In this document: in pieces, positions 33,404 through 44,136 of the stretch | Layout: every line of letters begins with the position of its first letter | Numbering within the stretch: the stretch's first letter is position 1 | DNA from: Gordonia crocea | Lineage (GTDB): Bacteria > Actinomycetota > Actinomycetes > Mycobacteriales > Mycobacteriaceae | DNA: 64,000 bases | Reading direction: 5' to 3' | Assembly (NCBI RefSeq): GCF_009932435.1 | Contig: NZ_BJOU01000001.1 | Location: forward strand, 1,488,001 to 1,552,000 | The notes under the pieces: generated by a model | Databases searched by the model: none | Seen by the model: the letters and a program-made list of their open reading frames with translations, nothing else | What the model was told of the DNA's origin: nothing | Translations under genes and position numbers: made by a program

Positions 33404-34347
33404 CCGGTCCGGCGGTCGCCGAAGGTGACGTGCGGCGCGAATTCCACGATGAGCGGGACGATCTGTTCGATCGTCGGCTGGTAGTGGGTGGGATAGGCCG
33501 GGCGCAGGACGACCGGTTCGCCGGTCTTCGGGTCGATGTGATTGGTGATCACGACGAGGCGCGGCGTGCGCTCGGTGGACTTGACGCCGTTGTAGGACGT
33601 GGTGTGCACGTCGGTGACGGCGGCCAACGCGGTGATCGCGTTCCACGGCAGGGAGTTCTCGCCGACCGCCATGCCCGTCGGGCTGATTTGCAGCGCCGTC
33701 TTGCCCCTGCCCCGGCTGATGTCGAGGTAACCGTACTGGGCGAGGAGGGCCCGCAGCTGGGCCGTCACCCCCGGGTCCTGCTGATAGGCGCCGGCCCCCA
33801 GCGCCGATCCAACCCGCACCTGTGGCGCATACGCGCGGACAGCCGCATGGAACTCGTCATAGTTCGTCGTGTGGTTGACCGGCAGGGTGTAGCCCCACTG
33901 GATCGGTCGGCCGTTCTGGTCGGTGGCCTTCCGGGTGATCACGATCGAGCGCCGGCGCACCTGGTCCGCCTTCGTTTTCGCCGCGTTGATCGTGTTGTAA
34001 GTCGAGTTTTGATCGACGAACTCATAGGCGCTGACGTCGGCCCAGGGGAGGTCGAACACCAGCGTGTGCAGGCCCTGCGGACCGGCGGTGACGAAGATGC
34101 GCCCGACGATCGCGAGTTGCGGCAACGCCGCGATCGCAACGCCGATTCCGATGATCACACCGAAGAGGCCCAGGTTCCAGAATCCGCCCATGAAACCGAG
34201 CGCCAAACACACCACCGCCCCCAGGAGGAGACCGCCCGCGATCGAAGCGGCGATGATGTATCCCCGCCAGCTCTTGGGGGCGGCCCCCCGGATATGGGCT
34301 TCGCCCGTCGGGGCCGTCGGAGCGATTCCGTCGTGGTGGTAGACCAT
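33400..34347 (-). CDS. Membrane protein of unknown function (Rv1249c-like position)
   Basis: The 315-residue protein has two transmembrane helices near the N-terminus (GYIIAASIAGGLLLGAVVCLALGF and FWNLGLFGVIIGIGVAIAAL), then a cytoplasmic region with PH-like strands (FVTAGPQGLHTLVFDLPWADVSAYEFV; TALQISPTGMAVGENSLPWNAITALAAV), which looks like two bacterial PH-like repeats. ATG 34347 is chosen; codons upstream in frame read into kgd. It lies 28 bases after the kgd stop on the same strand and may be cotranscribed. I do not recognise a function. Confidence 0.7.
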   Translation of the reverse strand: MVYHHDGIAPTAPTGEAHIRGAAPKSWRGYIIAASIAGGLLLGAVVCLALGFMGGFWNLGLFGVIIGIGVAIAALPQLAIVGRIFVTAGPQGLHTLVFDLPWADVSAYEFVDQNSTYNTINAAKTKADQVRRRSIVITRKATDQNGRPIQWGYTLPVNHTTNYDEFHAAVRAYAPQVRVGSALGAGAYQQDPGVTAQLRALLAQYGYLDISRGRGKTALQISPTGMAVGENSLPWNAITALAAVTDVHTTSYNGVKSTERTPRLVVITNHIDPKTGEPVVLRPAYPTHYQPTIEQIVPLIVEFAPHVTFGDRRTG

Positions 34348-34375
34348 CGGGCTGATCGTATTCGGCCCCGCCCGG

Positions 34376-37300
34376 CTACGACGTGAGGGGGGTCTCGGAC
34401 TTCGGGCCGAAGGCCGAGTCGAGGATCTCCTGCTGCTCCACGGCGTGGACCTTGCTCGAGCCCGACGACGGCGCCGACATGGCCCGTCGCGACACCCGGC
34501 GCAGGCCGGCGAGGATGTCCGGCAGCACCTCGGGGAGCCACAGGCCCAGGAACGGCCACGGACCCTGGTTCGCCGGCTCCTCCTGGACCCACACGAAGTC
34601 CTCGGCATTGGGGTACTGCTCCAAGGTCATCCGCATCCGCCGGTGCGGGACCGGGTAGAGCTGCTCGATGCGGACGATCGCGACGTCGTCGCGGTTCTCC
34701 TTGTCGCGTCGGGCGGCCAACTCGTAGTAGAGCTTGCCGCTGACCAGGATCACCCGGCGCACCTTCGACCGGTCGGCACCGCCCGACGCGAAGGCCGGGT
34801 CGTCGAGGACCGAGAGGAACTTCGAATCGGTGAAATCGGAGACCGGGCTCACCGCGGCCTTGTTGCGCAGCATCGACTTCGGCGTGAACACCACCAGCGG
34901 GCGCTCGATGCCGTCGAGGGTGTGGCGGCGCAGCAGGTGGAAGTAGCTCGCCGGCGTCGACGGCAGTGCCACCGTCATCGATCCCTCGGCACACAACTGC
35001 AGGAAGCGTTCGATGCGCCCCGAGGTGTGGTCGGGGCCCTGGCCCTCGTGGCCGTGCGGGAGCAGCATGACCACGCCGGAGGTCTGGCCCCACTTCGCCT
35101 CGCCGGAGCTGATGAACTCGTCGACGATGGACTGGGCGCCGTTGACGAAGTCGCCGAACTGTGCCTCCCACAGCACCAGCGCGTCGGGGTCTCCGACCGA
35201 GTAGCCGTACTCGAAGCCGAGGACCGCATACTCCGAGAGCGGCGAGTCGTAGACCAGGAATCGGCCGGCGTGGTCCTCGTCCTCACCGGGGATGTGGTTG
35301 AGCGGCGTGTACTCCGAACCGTTCTCCCGGTCGATGAGCACCGAGTGGCGCTGGGTGAACGTGCCGCGGCGGGAGTCCTGACCGGACAACCGGACGGTGC
35401 GCCCCTCCAGCACGAGGGAGCCGAAGGCCAGCAGCTCGGCAAAGGCCCAGTCGATACCGCCATCACGGGCGCTGGACTGGCGGCGCTTGAGCACCGGCAA
35501 GACGCGCGGGTGCGCGTTGAAGCCGTCGGGCAGGGTCATGAAGGCGTCGCCGATGCGGGCCAGGGTCTGCTCGGACACCGCGGTGACCAGCTTCGACGGC
35601 AGCGTCTGCTCCGCCTCCACCGACGGGCTGGGCTCCGCGGTGTAGCGGTCGAGCTCCTTCACCTCGTTGAAGACGCGCTCCAACTGGCCCTGGTAATCGC
35701 GCAGGGCGTCCTCGGCCTCCTTGGTGGAGATGTCGCCACGGCCGATCAGCGCTTCGGTGTAGGACTTGCGGACGCCGCGCATCGTGTCGATGACCTCGTA
35801 CATCGCCGGCTGCGTCATCGACGGGTCGTCGCCCTCGTTGTGTCCGCGGCGGCGGTAGCAGACGAGGTCGATCACCACGTCCTTGTGATAGGTCTCGCGG
35901 TAGTCGACGGCGAGCTTGGCGGCCCACACGCAGGCCTCCGGATCATCGCCGTTGACGTGGAAGATCGGCGCGCCGATCATCTTCGCGACGTCGGTGCAGT
36001 ACTCGGTGGACCGCGAGTATTCCGGCGCGGTGGTGAAGCCGACCTGGTTGTTCACCACGATGTGGACGGTGCCGCCGACGCCGTAGCCGGGCAGCAGCGC
36101 CATGTTGAGCGTCTCGGCGACCACGCCCTGGCCGGCGAATGCGGCGTCGCCGTGCAGCATCAGCGGGAGCACCGGGAAGTCGCCGGCGGTGTCGCCGAGG
36201 AGGTCCTGCTTGGCGCGGACCAGGCCCTCCAGGACCGGGTCGACGGCCTCGAGGTGGCTCGGGTTGGCGGTCAGCGAGACGGTGATCTCGTTGTCGCCGA
36301 ACATTTGGTAGTACTTGCCCTCCGAGCCGAGGTGGTACTTGACGTCACCGGAGCCGTGCGCCTGCGACGGGTCCTGATTGCCCTCGAACTCGGTGAAGAT
36401 CTTGGAGTAGGGCTTGCCGACGATGTTGGCGAGCACGTTGAGGCGGCCGCGGTGCGGCATCCCGATGACAACCTCGGTCAGCTCGTGCTCGGCGCTCTGG
36501 TCGATGACCGCGTCCATCATCGGGATCACCGACTCGGCACCTTCGAGGGAGAAGCGCTTCTGCCCGACGTACTTCGTCGCGAGGAAGGTTTCGAAGGCCT
36601 CGGCCGCGTTCAGCTTGGAGACGATGTACTTCTGCTCGGCCACCGACGGCTTGACGTGCTTGATCTCGACCCGGTCCTGCAGCCAGCGCTGCTGTTCGGG
36701 CTCGAGGATGTGCGTGTACTCGACGCCGACGTGGCGGCAGTACGCGTCGCGCAGGATGGACAGCACGTCGCGCAGCTTCATGCGCTCCTTGCCGTGGAAG
36801 CCGCCGACCCGGAACGTCCGGTCGAGGTCCCACAGGGTCAACCCGTAGGTTTCGATGCGCAGGTCGGGGTGGGCGCGACGGGCGTCGCTGTCCATCATGA
36901 GCGGGTCGATGTCGGCCATGAGGTGGCCGCGGCTGCGGTAGGCCGCGATCAACTCCAGGACGCGGGTCGACTTGTCGACCAGGCCCGGCGGCACGTCCTG
37001 GCGCCACCGGATCGGCTCGTAGGGGATGTGCAGCGCAGTGAAGATCGAGTCCCAGAACTCGTCGTCGAGGAGCAGGTGGTGCACCTTGCGCAGGAAGTCG
37101 CCGGATTCCGCACCCTGGATGATGCGGTGGTCATAGGTCGACGTCAGCGTCATCAGCTTGCCGACGCCCAGCTCGGCGATCTGCTCGTCGGAGGCACCCT
37201 GGAACTCGGCCGGGTACTCCATCGCACCGGCGCCGATGATCGCGCCCTGGCCGGGCATGAGCCGCGGTACCGAGTGAACGGTGCCGATGGTGCCCGGGTT

Positions 37301-38182
37301 GGTCAGCGACATCGTGACGCCGGAGAAGTCGTCGGCGGTCAAGGCACCCTCGCGGGCCCGGCGGATGATCTCCTCGTAGGCGGCCCAGAACTGGTAGAAG
37401 TTCTTGTCCTCGCACTCCTTGATGGCGGCGACGACGAGCGAGCGGCTGCCGTCCTTGCCCGGCAGGTCGATCGCCAGGCCGAGGTTGGTGTGCGCGGGCG
37501 AGACGACGTTGGGCTTGCCGTCGATCTCGGCGAAGTGGTTGTTCATGTTGGGGAACGACTTGATCGCCTGGACCAGTGCGTACCCGAGGATGTGGGTGAA
37601 CGAGATCTTCCCGCCGCGCGTGCGCGCCAGGTGGTTGTTGATGACGATCCGGTTGTCGATCATCGCCTTGACCGGCACCGCGCGCACGCTGGTGGCGGTC
37701 GGCAGGGTCAGGGACGCGTTCATGTTGCGGGCCACGGCGGCCGCGGCGCCGCGCAGCACCTTCGACGTCTCCGTCGGCGCGGCGTCGTCGGTCTTGGCCG
37801 CCGGGGAGGTGGGAGCCGGGGCCGGAGCCGAGGAGCGGTTGGAACCGTCGCGCCCGGTGGTCGCGACACCGGAGGCGGCCTTCGTGGCCGGAGCCTCGGT
37901 GGCGGGCTTCGGGGCGGGCTCGGGCTTGGCCGGCTCCTCGTCGAGGGTCACGGCCTTGGGCTGTGCGGCCGCCGGCTGGGCCGGGGTCGCGGGGGCCGCA
38001 GCGGACGGGGTGGCGGGCGCCGGCGAAGCGCCGTTACCCGCGGCACCGTTTTGGGTCGGCTGATAGTCCTTGAGCACCTCCCGCCAGCTGGGATCGACCG
38101 AGTTCGGATCCTTCTTGTACTGCTGGTACATTTCCTCGACCAACCAGGTGTTCTGGCCGTAGTCAGATGCCGGGGTGTTCAC
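34376..38182 (-). CDS. kgd: Multifunctional 2-oxoglutarate decarboxylase/dehydrogenase E1-E2 (Kgd)
   Basis: The 1268-residue thiamine-diphosphate enzyme combines a short N-terminal segment ([20 protein letters not shown]), an Ala/Pro-rich linker (about 50-125), an E2-type acyltransferase domain (ends near [14 protein letters not shown], about residue 350) and a full E1 domain ([11 protein letters not shown] near 680, [24 protein letters not shown] near 775). There is no lipoyl domain, as in OdhA/Kgd of the group, which work with the lipoylated E2 and Lpd of other complexes. It feeds the TCA cycle from 2-oxoglutarate and is usually inhibited by the FHA protein GarA/OdhI, not present here. The start is GTG 38182; the TTG at 38200 is less likely. 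Confidence 0.95.
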   Translation of the reverse strand: MNTPASDYGQNTWLVEEMYQQYKKDPNSVDPSWREVLKDYQPTQNGAAGNGASPAPATPSAAAPATPAQPAAAQPKAVTLDEEPAKPEPAPKPATEAPATKAASGVATTGRDGSNRSSAPAPAPTSPAAKTDDAAPTETSKVLRGAAAAVARNMNASLTLPTATSVRAVPVKAMIDNRIVINNHLARTRGGKISFTHILGYALVQAIKSFPNMNNHFAEIDGKPNVVSPAHTNLGLAIDLPGKDGSRSLVVAAIKECEDKNFYQFWAAYEEIIRRAREGALTADDFSGVTMSLTNPGTIGTVHSVPRLMPGQGAIIGAGAMEYPAEFQGASDEQIAELGVGKLMTLTSTYDHRIIQGAESGDFLRKVHHLLLDDEFWDSIFTALHIPYEPIRWRQDVPPGLVDKSTRVLELIAAYRSRGHLMADIDPLMMDSDARRAHPDLRIETYGLTLWDLDRTFRVGGFHGKERMKLRDVLSILRDAYCRHVGVEYTHILEPEQQRWLQDRVEIKHVKPSVAEQKYIVSKLNAAEAFETFLATKYVGQKRFSLEGAESVIPMMDAVIDQSAEHELTEVVIGMPHRGRLNVLANIVGKPYSKIFTEFEGNQDPSQAHGSGDVKYHLGSEGKYYQMFGDNEITVSLTANPSHLEAVDPVLEGLVRAKQDLLGDTAGDFPVLPLMLHGDAAFAGQGVVAETLNMALLPGYGVGGTVHIVVNNQVGFTTAPEYSRSTEYCTDVAKMIGAPIFHVNGDDPEACVWAAKLAVDYRETYHKDVVIDLVCYRRRGHNEGDDPSMTQPAMYEVIDTMRGVRKSYTEALIGRGDISTKEAEDALRDYQGQLERVFNEVKELDRYTAEPSPSVEAEQTLPSKLVTAVSEQTLARIGDAFMTLPDGFNAHPRVLPVLKRRQSSARDGGIDWAFAELLAFGSLVLEGRTVRLSGQDSRRGTFTQRHSVLIDRENGSEYTPLNHIPGEDEDHAGRFLVYDSPLSEYAVLGFEYGYSVGDPDALVLWEAQFGDFVNGAQSIVDEFISSGEAKWGQTSGVVMLLPHGHEGQGPDHTSGRIERFLQLCAEGSMTVALPSTPASYFHLLRRHTLDGIERPLVVFTPKSMLRNKAAVSPVSDFTDSKFLSVLDDPAFASGGADRSKVRRVILVSGKLYYELAARRDKENRDDVAIVRIEQLYPVPHRRMRMTLEQYPNAEDFVWVQEEPANQGPWPFLGLWLPEVLPDILAGLRRVSRRAMSAPSSGSSKVHAVEQQEILDSAFGPKSETPLTS

Positions 38183-38312
38183 AGCGGAACTTCGCCTCAA
38201 TTCCCTTTAGTCGGGGCCCGTCGGGGTGTGGGCCCGCGCTTGTTTTCCACTTTCGCGCCGAGTCGTGACCGGCCGACACTGTGGTATCGCGATCACGCCC
38301 TCCAAGGGCATG

Positions 38313-41300
38313 CTACGCGCGCGGCGTCGAGCGCGTGCTCCCAGTGTCCGCACTGGCCTCCCACAGCTGGGAATATCGCCCCGGAACGCTGATGAGCTCG
38401 GCGTGAGTGCCCTGTTGGACCACCCGACCGGCCTCGATGACCGCGATCGAGTCGGCCTGCGCGGCGGTGGCCAACCGGTGGGCGACAATCACGCTGGTGC
38501 GCCGCGACGTGGTCGCGCGCGCGGCGGCCAGCACGCGTGCCTCGGTCTGTTGGTCGAGGGTCGCGGTGGCCTCGTCGAGTAACACCAGATCGGGCTCGAC
38601 GAGCTCGGCCCGGGCCAGCGCGAGGAGCTGGCGCTGACCCGAGGACAACCCGCGGCCGCGTTCGCCGACCGCGTGGTTCATGGCACCGGGGAGCGAGGCG
38701 ATGACGTCGAGGGCGCCGACCGCGGCGGCAGCGGCCTCGATCTGCGCGCGGGTCGCCGACGGGCGGCCGAAGGCGATGTTCTGCGCGACGGTGCCGGCGA
38801 ACAGGTGGGGCTCCTGCGGGACGACGGCGAGCCGGGAGCGGTAGGCGTGCAGCGCGACGTCGCGCAGGTCCTCGTCGTCGGCCCGAACCGACCCCTCGGT
38901 GGGGTCGTAGAAGCGGGCCAACAGTTTGACCACCGTCGATTTCCCGGCCCCGGTGGACCCGACCAGGGCCAGCGACGATCCCGCCGGGATGTCGAGGTCG
39001 ATCCCGGCCAGCGCCGGTACCCCGCTTCCGGGATAGCTGAAGCCGACACCGTCGAGGACCAGGTGGGCCGGGCGGGGGCCGGCGGTCGGGTGCGGGACGG
39101 GGTCGGCGTCGGCCCGCGATTCCAGTGTCGACGGTGTCGTGAGCAACTCGCGGATGCGGATCAAGCCCACCCGTGCCTGCTGGTAGCCGTCGAAAACCTG
39201 GGTGAGCTGCTGCACCGGGCCGAACAGCATTGCCAGGTAGAGGACGAAGGCGATCAGGGCGCCGGTGGACAGGGTGCCCGCGGCGATCCGGTGGGCGCCG
39301 AGCACGAGGACCGCGGCGGTGGCCAGGTCGGCGACGGCGACGATGAACGGGAAGAAGCAGGCGATGGTCCGCTGGGTGACCATCCGGGCCGCAAACCAGT
39401 CGTCGGAGTAGCGGGCGAACCGGTCGAGCGCGGCACGGGTGTGGCCGAAGCCCTGCGTGGTGGCCAGGCCGGCGATGTTCTCCTGCAGATCGGCGTTGAC
39501 CACGCTGACGAGTTCGCGCGAGCGCAGGTAGGCGCGCGACGAGATGCGTCGGAAGAGCCAGGTGGCGGCGACCAGCACCGGGATGACCGGGATCAGGGCC
39601 ACGGCGAGGGAGGGTTGGGTGATCGCGAGGGCGGCGGCCACCCCGACGAGGGTCAGGGCCGCGATGCCCGCCGACGTCAGGCCGGTCTGGACAAAGGTGC
39701 TCAACGCATCGATGTCGGTGGTCATCCGGGTCATGATCCGGCCGGACAGCTCGCGCTCGTAGTAGTCGAGTCCGAGGCGTTGCAGGTGGGCGAAGCTGCG
39801 CACGCGCAGGCCGAAGAGGACGCGTTCGCCGGCGCGGGTGGAGAGCAGCAGCGCCGCAATGGACAGCGCCCACCCGACGACGACGAACAGGGCACCCAGC
39901 ACGACCGCGCGCACGATCGGTCCGGCGTTCCCGGACCCGGCCGCATCGACGGAGATCCGGGCGAGGGAGGGAAAGGCCAGTCCCACGAGCGTGTCGGCGG
40001 CGACGCACAAGGCGGTCAGCGTCAGCAGGACCCGCACCGGCGCCAAGGCGGTCCGCAGGGAGAAGTCGGGGGCCTCGCCGCGCAACTGTGCGACATCGGC
40101 CTTCGGGTCGGCGTCGGCCGGCGGCAGTGCGGCGACGTCGGCGAGCAGTTCGGGGGTGGCCTGGGCGGCGCCGAGGGCGCCGGACATCGCCATGCCCCCG
40201 CCCATCCCGGCGCCCACCCCGCCACCGGGGCCGCGGGGCGCACCGGTCGGGCGCCACTGCTCGTCGTCGTCGGTCTGCGGCCAGAGGTCGTCGAGCGGTT
40301 CGGCGTCGATCAGATTCGGGCCGGCGCGGTCGGGCCGCTCGTCGTCGACCGGGGAGTCGGGTAGCGGGATGGTGGCCGCCTGCGACATCAGCGTCGAGAA
40401 CCGGGCGCTGCCGCGGGTCAACTCGTCGAGGGTCCCGGTCTCGACGATGCGCCCGCCGTCGAGGATCGCGACCCGGTCGGCGAGGCGCAGCGTCGACATC
40501 CGGTGCGCCAGGACGAGCATGGTGGCGCGCTGTCCGCGCAGCCGGGACAGGATGGCGGCCTCGGTGGTCGAGTCGACCGCCGAGGTCGCGTCGTCGAGGA
40601 TCAGCACCCGCGGCTGCGCATAGAGCGCGCGGGCCAGGGCGAGGCGCTGCCGCTGGCCGCCCGACAGGGTCAGACCGCGTTCGCCGACGACGCTGGCGAC
40701 CCCGTCGGGCAGGGCGGAGACGAATCCGTCGGCATCGGCCTCGGCGAGCACGGTGTCCAACCGCTCGCACTCCTCGTCGGTCAACTGCTCCAGGGGAGCC
40801 ATCGCGACGTTGGCGGCGATGGTGTCCGAATACAAGAACGGCTCGTCGGGAACGACCGCGACGGCGGCGCGCAGGTCGTGGGCCGTCACGGCGTCGACGT
40901 CGACCCCGCGCCCGTCGGCGGTGGTGAGTTCGATCGAGCCGGCCTGCGCCCGGTAGTGGCGGATGGCGAGATCGGCCAGCGTCGACTTGCCGGTCCCGGG
41001 CCCACCGATCACCGCGACGCACTCGCCCGGCGCGACGGCCAGGTCGACCCCGCGCAGCACCGGGGTGTCGGCGGCGTGGGGATAGCCGAAGGCGGTGTCG
41101 GCAAACCGGAGGCCGAGATCGCCGTCGGGGATCGGCCGGGGATCGGCCGGGTCGGTTTCGCGGGGGTGGTCGATGACGCTGAACACGCGCTGCGCCGAGG
41201 CGTGGGCGAGTTGGGCGGAGATGACGACGTTGGACAGCATCCGGGTGATCGCCATCAATGCGGTGACGTAGGCGGCGAAGGCGAGGAAGGTGCCGGCGGT

Positions 41301-42125
41301 GATCGAACCGCGCAACACCAGGGCGGCGCCGAGGCCGATCACCGCGACGGTGGCGGCCTGGGGGAGGGCGGCGATGAACGGTGCGTAGCGCGCCTCGACG
41401 TGCGCCGCCCGCACGCGGCGCGCGTACAGGGTGCGGCCGAGCCCGACCAGCCGGTCGACCATGCGGTCCTCCTGGCCGAACCCCTTCACCACCCGCACGC
41501 CGGTCACCGTCTCTTCGACGTGGGTGGCGACGTCGGCGGCGGCCTGTTGGGCCGACCACGTCGCGGCGAAGAGCCGTCGGCGGCTGCGGTAGACGGTCAC
41601 GCCGAGGACGGGGAGCAGCAGCAGGGTCACCAGGGTCAGCGGCAGGGAGAGGTGGGCCATGATCACAAAGGTCAGGACGCCCTGGACGGCGCCGCCGATG
41701 GCCAGCGGCGCCATCGCCAGCAGACCCTGCACCACTTGCAGATCCGAGATCGACCGGGACACCACTTGGCCGGTGCGGATGGTGTGCTGGGCGGCGCCGT
41801 CGAGGTGGAGAACCGTGTCCAGCAGGGCGACGCGCAGATCGCGCTGCGCGCCGACGGCCATCACCCCCGCGGCCCAGCGCCGCCCCAGGGTGGACAGATA
41901 GCGGACCGCGGCCACGGCGACCATCACCGCGATGATGCTCGACAGGGCCCACCCGGCCTTCGCCGCGCCGGTGGCATGGTCGAGGGCCGAGCGTGACAGC
42001 AGCGGGAACGCCAGGTCCGCGACGACGCCGACGACCACCGCGACGGCGGTGACGGTGAGGGCTCCCCGACGTACCGCGGCATGGCGCACCAGGCGCCGCA
42101 ACCACCGGTCGTCGGAGACGGTCAC
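38313..42125 (-). CDS. Fused double ABC exporter (TMD-NBD-TMD-NBD)
   Basis: The 1270-residue protein holds two half-exporters. NBD1 has Walker A GGPGTGKST (about 377), signature LSGGQRQR (about 488) and Walker B VLILDDATS. NBD2 has GSTGAGKST (about 1060), signature LSSGQRQL (about 1161) and LVLLDEATA. NBD1 carries Asp instead of the catalytic Glu after Walker B, so one ATP site is probably degenerate, as in heterodimeric exporters. A linker rich in Gly/Met/Ala (near 630-650) joins the halves. From memory M. tuberculosis has the same system as two adjacent genes, Rv1272c and Rv1273c. The GTG start overlaps the stop of the upstream gene by 4 bases. Substrate unknown. Confidence 0.9.
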   Translation of the reverse strand: MTVSDDRWLRRLVRHAAVRRGALTVTAVAVVVGVVADLAFPLLSRSALDHATGAAKAGWALSSIIAVMVAVAAVRYLSTLGRRWAAGVMAVGAQRDLRVALLDTVLHLDGAAQHTIRTGQVVSRSISDLQVVQGLLAMAPLAIGGAVQGVLTFVIMAHLSLPLTLVTLLLLPVLGVTVYRSRRRLFAATWSAQQAAADVATHVEETVTGVRVVKGFGQEDRMVDRLVGLGRTLYARRVRAAHVEARYAPFIAALPQAATVAVIGLGAALVLRGSITAGTFLAFAAYVTALMAITRMLSNVVISAQLAHASAQRVFSVIDHPRETDPADPRPIPDGDLGLRFADTAFGYPHAADTPVLRGVDLAVAPGECVAVIGGPGTGKSTLADLAIRHYRAQAGSIELTTADGRGVDVDAVTAHDLRAAVAVVPDEPFLYSDTIAANVAMAPLEQLTDEECERLDTVLAEADADGFVSALPDGVASVVGERGLTLSGGQRQRLALARALYAQPRVLILDDATSAVDSTTEAAILSRLRGQRATMLVLAHRMSTLRLADRVAILDGGRIVETGTLDELTRGSARFSTLMSQAATIPLPDSPVDDERPDRAGPNLIDAEPLDDLWPQTDDDEQWRPTGAPRGPGGGVGAGMGGGMAMSGALGAAQATPELLADVAALPPADADPKADVAQLRGEAPDFSLRTALAPVRVLLTLTALCVAADTLVGLAFPSLARISVDAAGSGNAGPIVRAVVLGALFVVVGWALSIAALLLSTRAGERVLFGLRVRSFAHLQRLGLDYYERELSGRIMTRMTTDIDALSTFVQTGLTSAGIAALTLVGVAAALAITQPSLAVALIPVIPVLVAATWLFRRISSRAYLRSRELVSVVNADLQENIAGLATTQGFGHTRAALDRFARYSDDWFAARMVTQRTIACFFPFIVAVADLATAAVLVLGAHRIAAGTLSTGALIAFVLYLAMLFGPVQQLTQVFDGYQQARVGLIRIRELLTTPSTLESRADADPVPHPTAGPRPAHLVLDGVGFSYPGSGVPALAGIDLDIPAGSSLALVGSTGAGKSTVVKLLARFYDPTEGSVRADDEDLRDVALHAYRSRLAVVPQEPHLFAGTVAQNIAFGRPSATRAQIEAAAAAVGALDVIASLPGAMNHAVGERGRGLSSGQRQLLALARAELVEPDLVLLDEATATLDQQTEARVLAAARATTSRRTSVIVAHRLATAAQADSIAVIEAGRVVQQGTHAELISVPGRYSQLWEASADTGSTRSTPRA

Positions 42126-42922
42126 CGGGTCGGGAGACCCAGCCTCGGTGCCGGCAGCGCCGGGTCGACCACGCTGCCGTCGATCACCGTCGACGTCGGC
42201 CAGTGCCGCGGCGCCGGGCCGAACGCGGCACGCGAGTTGTCGACGATCCGCTTGCCCAGGGCCCGGTTGCCCACCGCGCCGATGGTGGCGCCCACGCCGG
42301 CCGGCAACAGCTTGCCGACGATGATCGGCGCCCGCTTCAGGGTGAACTTGCGCATCACCTTGTTGAGCATCTTCCGGTTGAAGGAGGACAGGTTGGCGCC
42401 GGGGATGCTGCCGATCGAGAGCTGCCGCAGCGCGCCCGAGCGGCCGGTGCCGACGAGCTTCCCCAGGGCGGTGAGGCCTTCTTCGCCGAGTGCGACGGAG
42501 AGCACGAGCGACTCGCGGCGCTGTTGGTCGTCGGGGTCGATTCCGTGCACCTCGGCGACGGCGAGCGCGAGGAGGGCCGAGGCTTCGAGGAAGAACAGCG
42601 ATTCACCGGCGACCGCCGACAGGGCGGCGATCGTGCCGACGCCGGGCACGGCCGCGGTGGCGCCGACCGCGCCGCCGGAGCCGGTCACGGCCAGCAGGTA
42701 CTGCTTCTCGAGTCGGCCGATGATCTGCTCGGGCGTCTCCTCGGGGTGGGCGGCGCGGATTTTGGCCACGTACTTGGCCACCGCGGGCCCCTGGAGCCGT
42801 TGGGCCCGGCGGAGCATCTTGTCCGCCGCCCCGACCGCCTGCGCGGAGGGCCGGGGGGTTTCCACGCCGTCGCCGGCGATCGGATCGGCCGGGACCGGGA
42901 GGTTCTTGTCGCGCTTACGCAT
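42122..42922 (-). CDS. Uncharacterised protein, weak EcsC-like features
   Basis: The 266-residue protein has a charged N-terminus and a central Gly/Ala-rich hydrophobic part (LLAVTGSGGAVGATAAVPGVGTIAALSAVAGESLFFLEASALLALAVAEVHGIDP) followed by GVGATIGAVGNRALGKRIV. This pattern reminds me of the EcsC family, but I cannot confirm it. Its ATG lies within the last codons of the hydroquinone-reductase-like gene (8-base overlap) and its stop overlaps the ABC exporter start, so the three form one transcription unit. Function unknown. Confidence 0.6.
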   Translation of the reverse strand: MRKRDKNLPVPADPIAGDGVETPRPSAQAVGAADKMLRRAQRLQGPAVAKYVAKIRAAHPEETPEQIIGRLEKQYLLAVTGSGGAVGATAAVPGVGTIAALSAVAGESLFFLEASALLALAVAEVHGIDPDDQQRRESLVLSVALGEEGLTALGKLVGTGRSGALRQLSIGSIPGANLSSFNRKMLNKVMRKFTLKRAPIIVGKLLPAGVGATIGAVGNRALGKRIVDNSRAAFGPAPRHWPTSTVIDGSVVDPALPAPRLGLPTR

Positions 42923-43952
42923 GGGTGGGTACCCCGTTCGTTGTCGGGACGACCTCGTCGGGTCGCGGTGGTGGTGGCGGGGTTCCGTCCCCGAATGGAC
43001 GGCCGCCGAGCTGTTCGCGGTGATGGGCGGTGAGCCATCCCCGCAGGTCTGGGCCCTTGGGCACGATGCCCGTCGGATTGATGTCGCGGTGGACGATGTA
43101 GTAGTGCTGCTTGATCTGGGTGAAGTCGACGGTGTCGCCGAACCCGGGGGTCTGGAACAGGTCGCGGGCGTAGGCCCACAGGGCGGGCATCTGCGCGAGC
43201 AGGCTGCGGTTGCACTTGAAATGCCCGTGGTAGACGGGATCGAAGCGGGCCAACGTCGTGAACAGCCGCACGTCGGCCTCGGTGATGGTGGTCCCGACCA
43301 GGTAGCGCTGGGTGCTCAGCCGTTCCTCGAGGACGTCGAGCTGGGTGAACAAGCGGTCGTAGGCCTTGTCGTAGGCGGCCTGGCTGCCGGCGAAACCACA
43401 GCGGTACACGCCGTTGTTGACCTCGCTGAAGACGGTGGCGTTGATCTCGTCGATCTGATCCCGCAGCTCGGCGGGGTAGAGGTCGGGCGCGCCGTCGCGG
43501 TGGAAGTCGGTCCACTCGGTGGAGAAGTCGAGGGTGATCTGCGCGTAGTCGTTGGTGACCACGGCGCCGTCGCGGGTGTCGACGATGGCCGGCACGGTGA
43601 TCCCCTTCGGGTAGTCGGGGATGCGCTTGTTGTAGGCGTCCTTGAGCCGGGGGATCCCCAACACCGGGTCGACGCCGCCGGGGTCGAGGTCGAAGGTCCA
43701 CGAGTCGGCGTCGTGCGTCGGACCGCACAGGCCCAGGGAGATCGCGTCCTCGAGTCCGAGGAGGCGGCGCACCACGAGGGTCCGGTTGGCCCACGGGCAG
43801 GCGCGGGCGGCGACCAACCGGTAGCGGTTCGCCTCGACGGGGTAGCCGTCGGCGCCGTCGCGGGTGATGCGCGTCGAGATGTAGCGGGTGTCGCGCACGA
43901 ATTCCTCGCCGGTCGTGACGTACACGCCCTGCTTCTGATCCTTCTCGCCCAA
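42915..43952 (-). CDS. Glutathionyl-hydroquinone-reductase-like (ECM4/YqjG) thioltransferase
   Basis: The 345-residue protein has the Xi-class GST layout: the active-site motif A-C-P-W-A-N-R-T with nucleophile Cys52, then SWTFDLDPGGVDPVLGIPRLKDAY, TVPAIVDTRDGAVVTNDYAQI as the thiol-binding loop, and an all-helical C-terminal domain with EADVRLFTTLARFDPVYHGHFKCN. Actinobacteria of this group usually use mycothiol rather than glutathione, so the physiological thiol is uncertain. TTG 43952 is chosen as start because GGAGG lies six bases upstream; the frame is open to 43988 but without a better signal. Confidence 0.85.
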   Translation of the reverse strand: MGEKDQKQGVYVTTGEEFVRDTRYISTRITRDGADGYPVEANRYRLVAARACPWANRTLVVRRLLGLEDAISLGLCGPTHDADSWTFDLDPGGVDPVLGIPRLKDAYNKRIPDYPKGITVPAIVDTRDGAVVTNDYAQITLDFSTEWTDFHRDGAPDLYPAELRDQIDEINATVFSEVNNGVYRCGFAGSQAAYDKAYDRLFTQLDVLEERLSTQRYLVGTTITEADVRLFTTLARFDPVYHGHFKCNRSLLAQMPALWAYARDLFQTPGFGDTVDFTQIKQHYYIVHRDINPTGIVPKGPDLRGWLTAHHREQLGGRPFGDGTPPPPPRPDEVVPTTNGVPTHA

Positions 43953-44072
43953 CGCGTTCCTCCGATCGTGGTCGCAACACCCGTCCAACGTCCGACGCGG
44001 TGCGGCGATTCCTTCGCATGCCTGTGACGGCTGACACAGGGGTCGATTGCCAGGTTAGTCGCCCCGCCCGAT

Positions 44073-44135
44073 CGCCGAGTGGGCCCTCATTCTCGTCGAC
44101 TGGGCCCTCAATCCCGCCGAGTGGGCCCTCTGGCT
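44073..44135. repeat. Three tandem 21-bp units with GGGCCC cores
   Basis: Three successive 21-base units (44073-44093, 44094-44114, 44115-44135) share the core GA(G/C)TGGGCCCTC and differ at few positions. They lie in the intergenic gap between the thioltransferase gene and the PadR gene, ending one base before the padR -35 box. Each unit contains a GGGCCC palindrome, two helical turns apart. Confidence 0.85.
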
Positions 44136-44136
44136 G

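Noticed and set aside
34445..38392. A 1,315-codon open frame antisense to kgd
   Set aside because: It mirrors the codon structure of kgd on the other strand, has no recognisable domains, and its composition (Val/Gly/Asp/Arg-rich) is that of a shadow frame in high-GC DNA.
44073..44135. The 21-bp repeats as a CRISPR array
   Set aside because: The units are directly adjacent with no spacers, and no cas genes are present.
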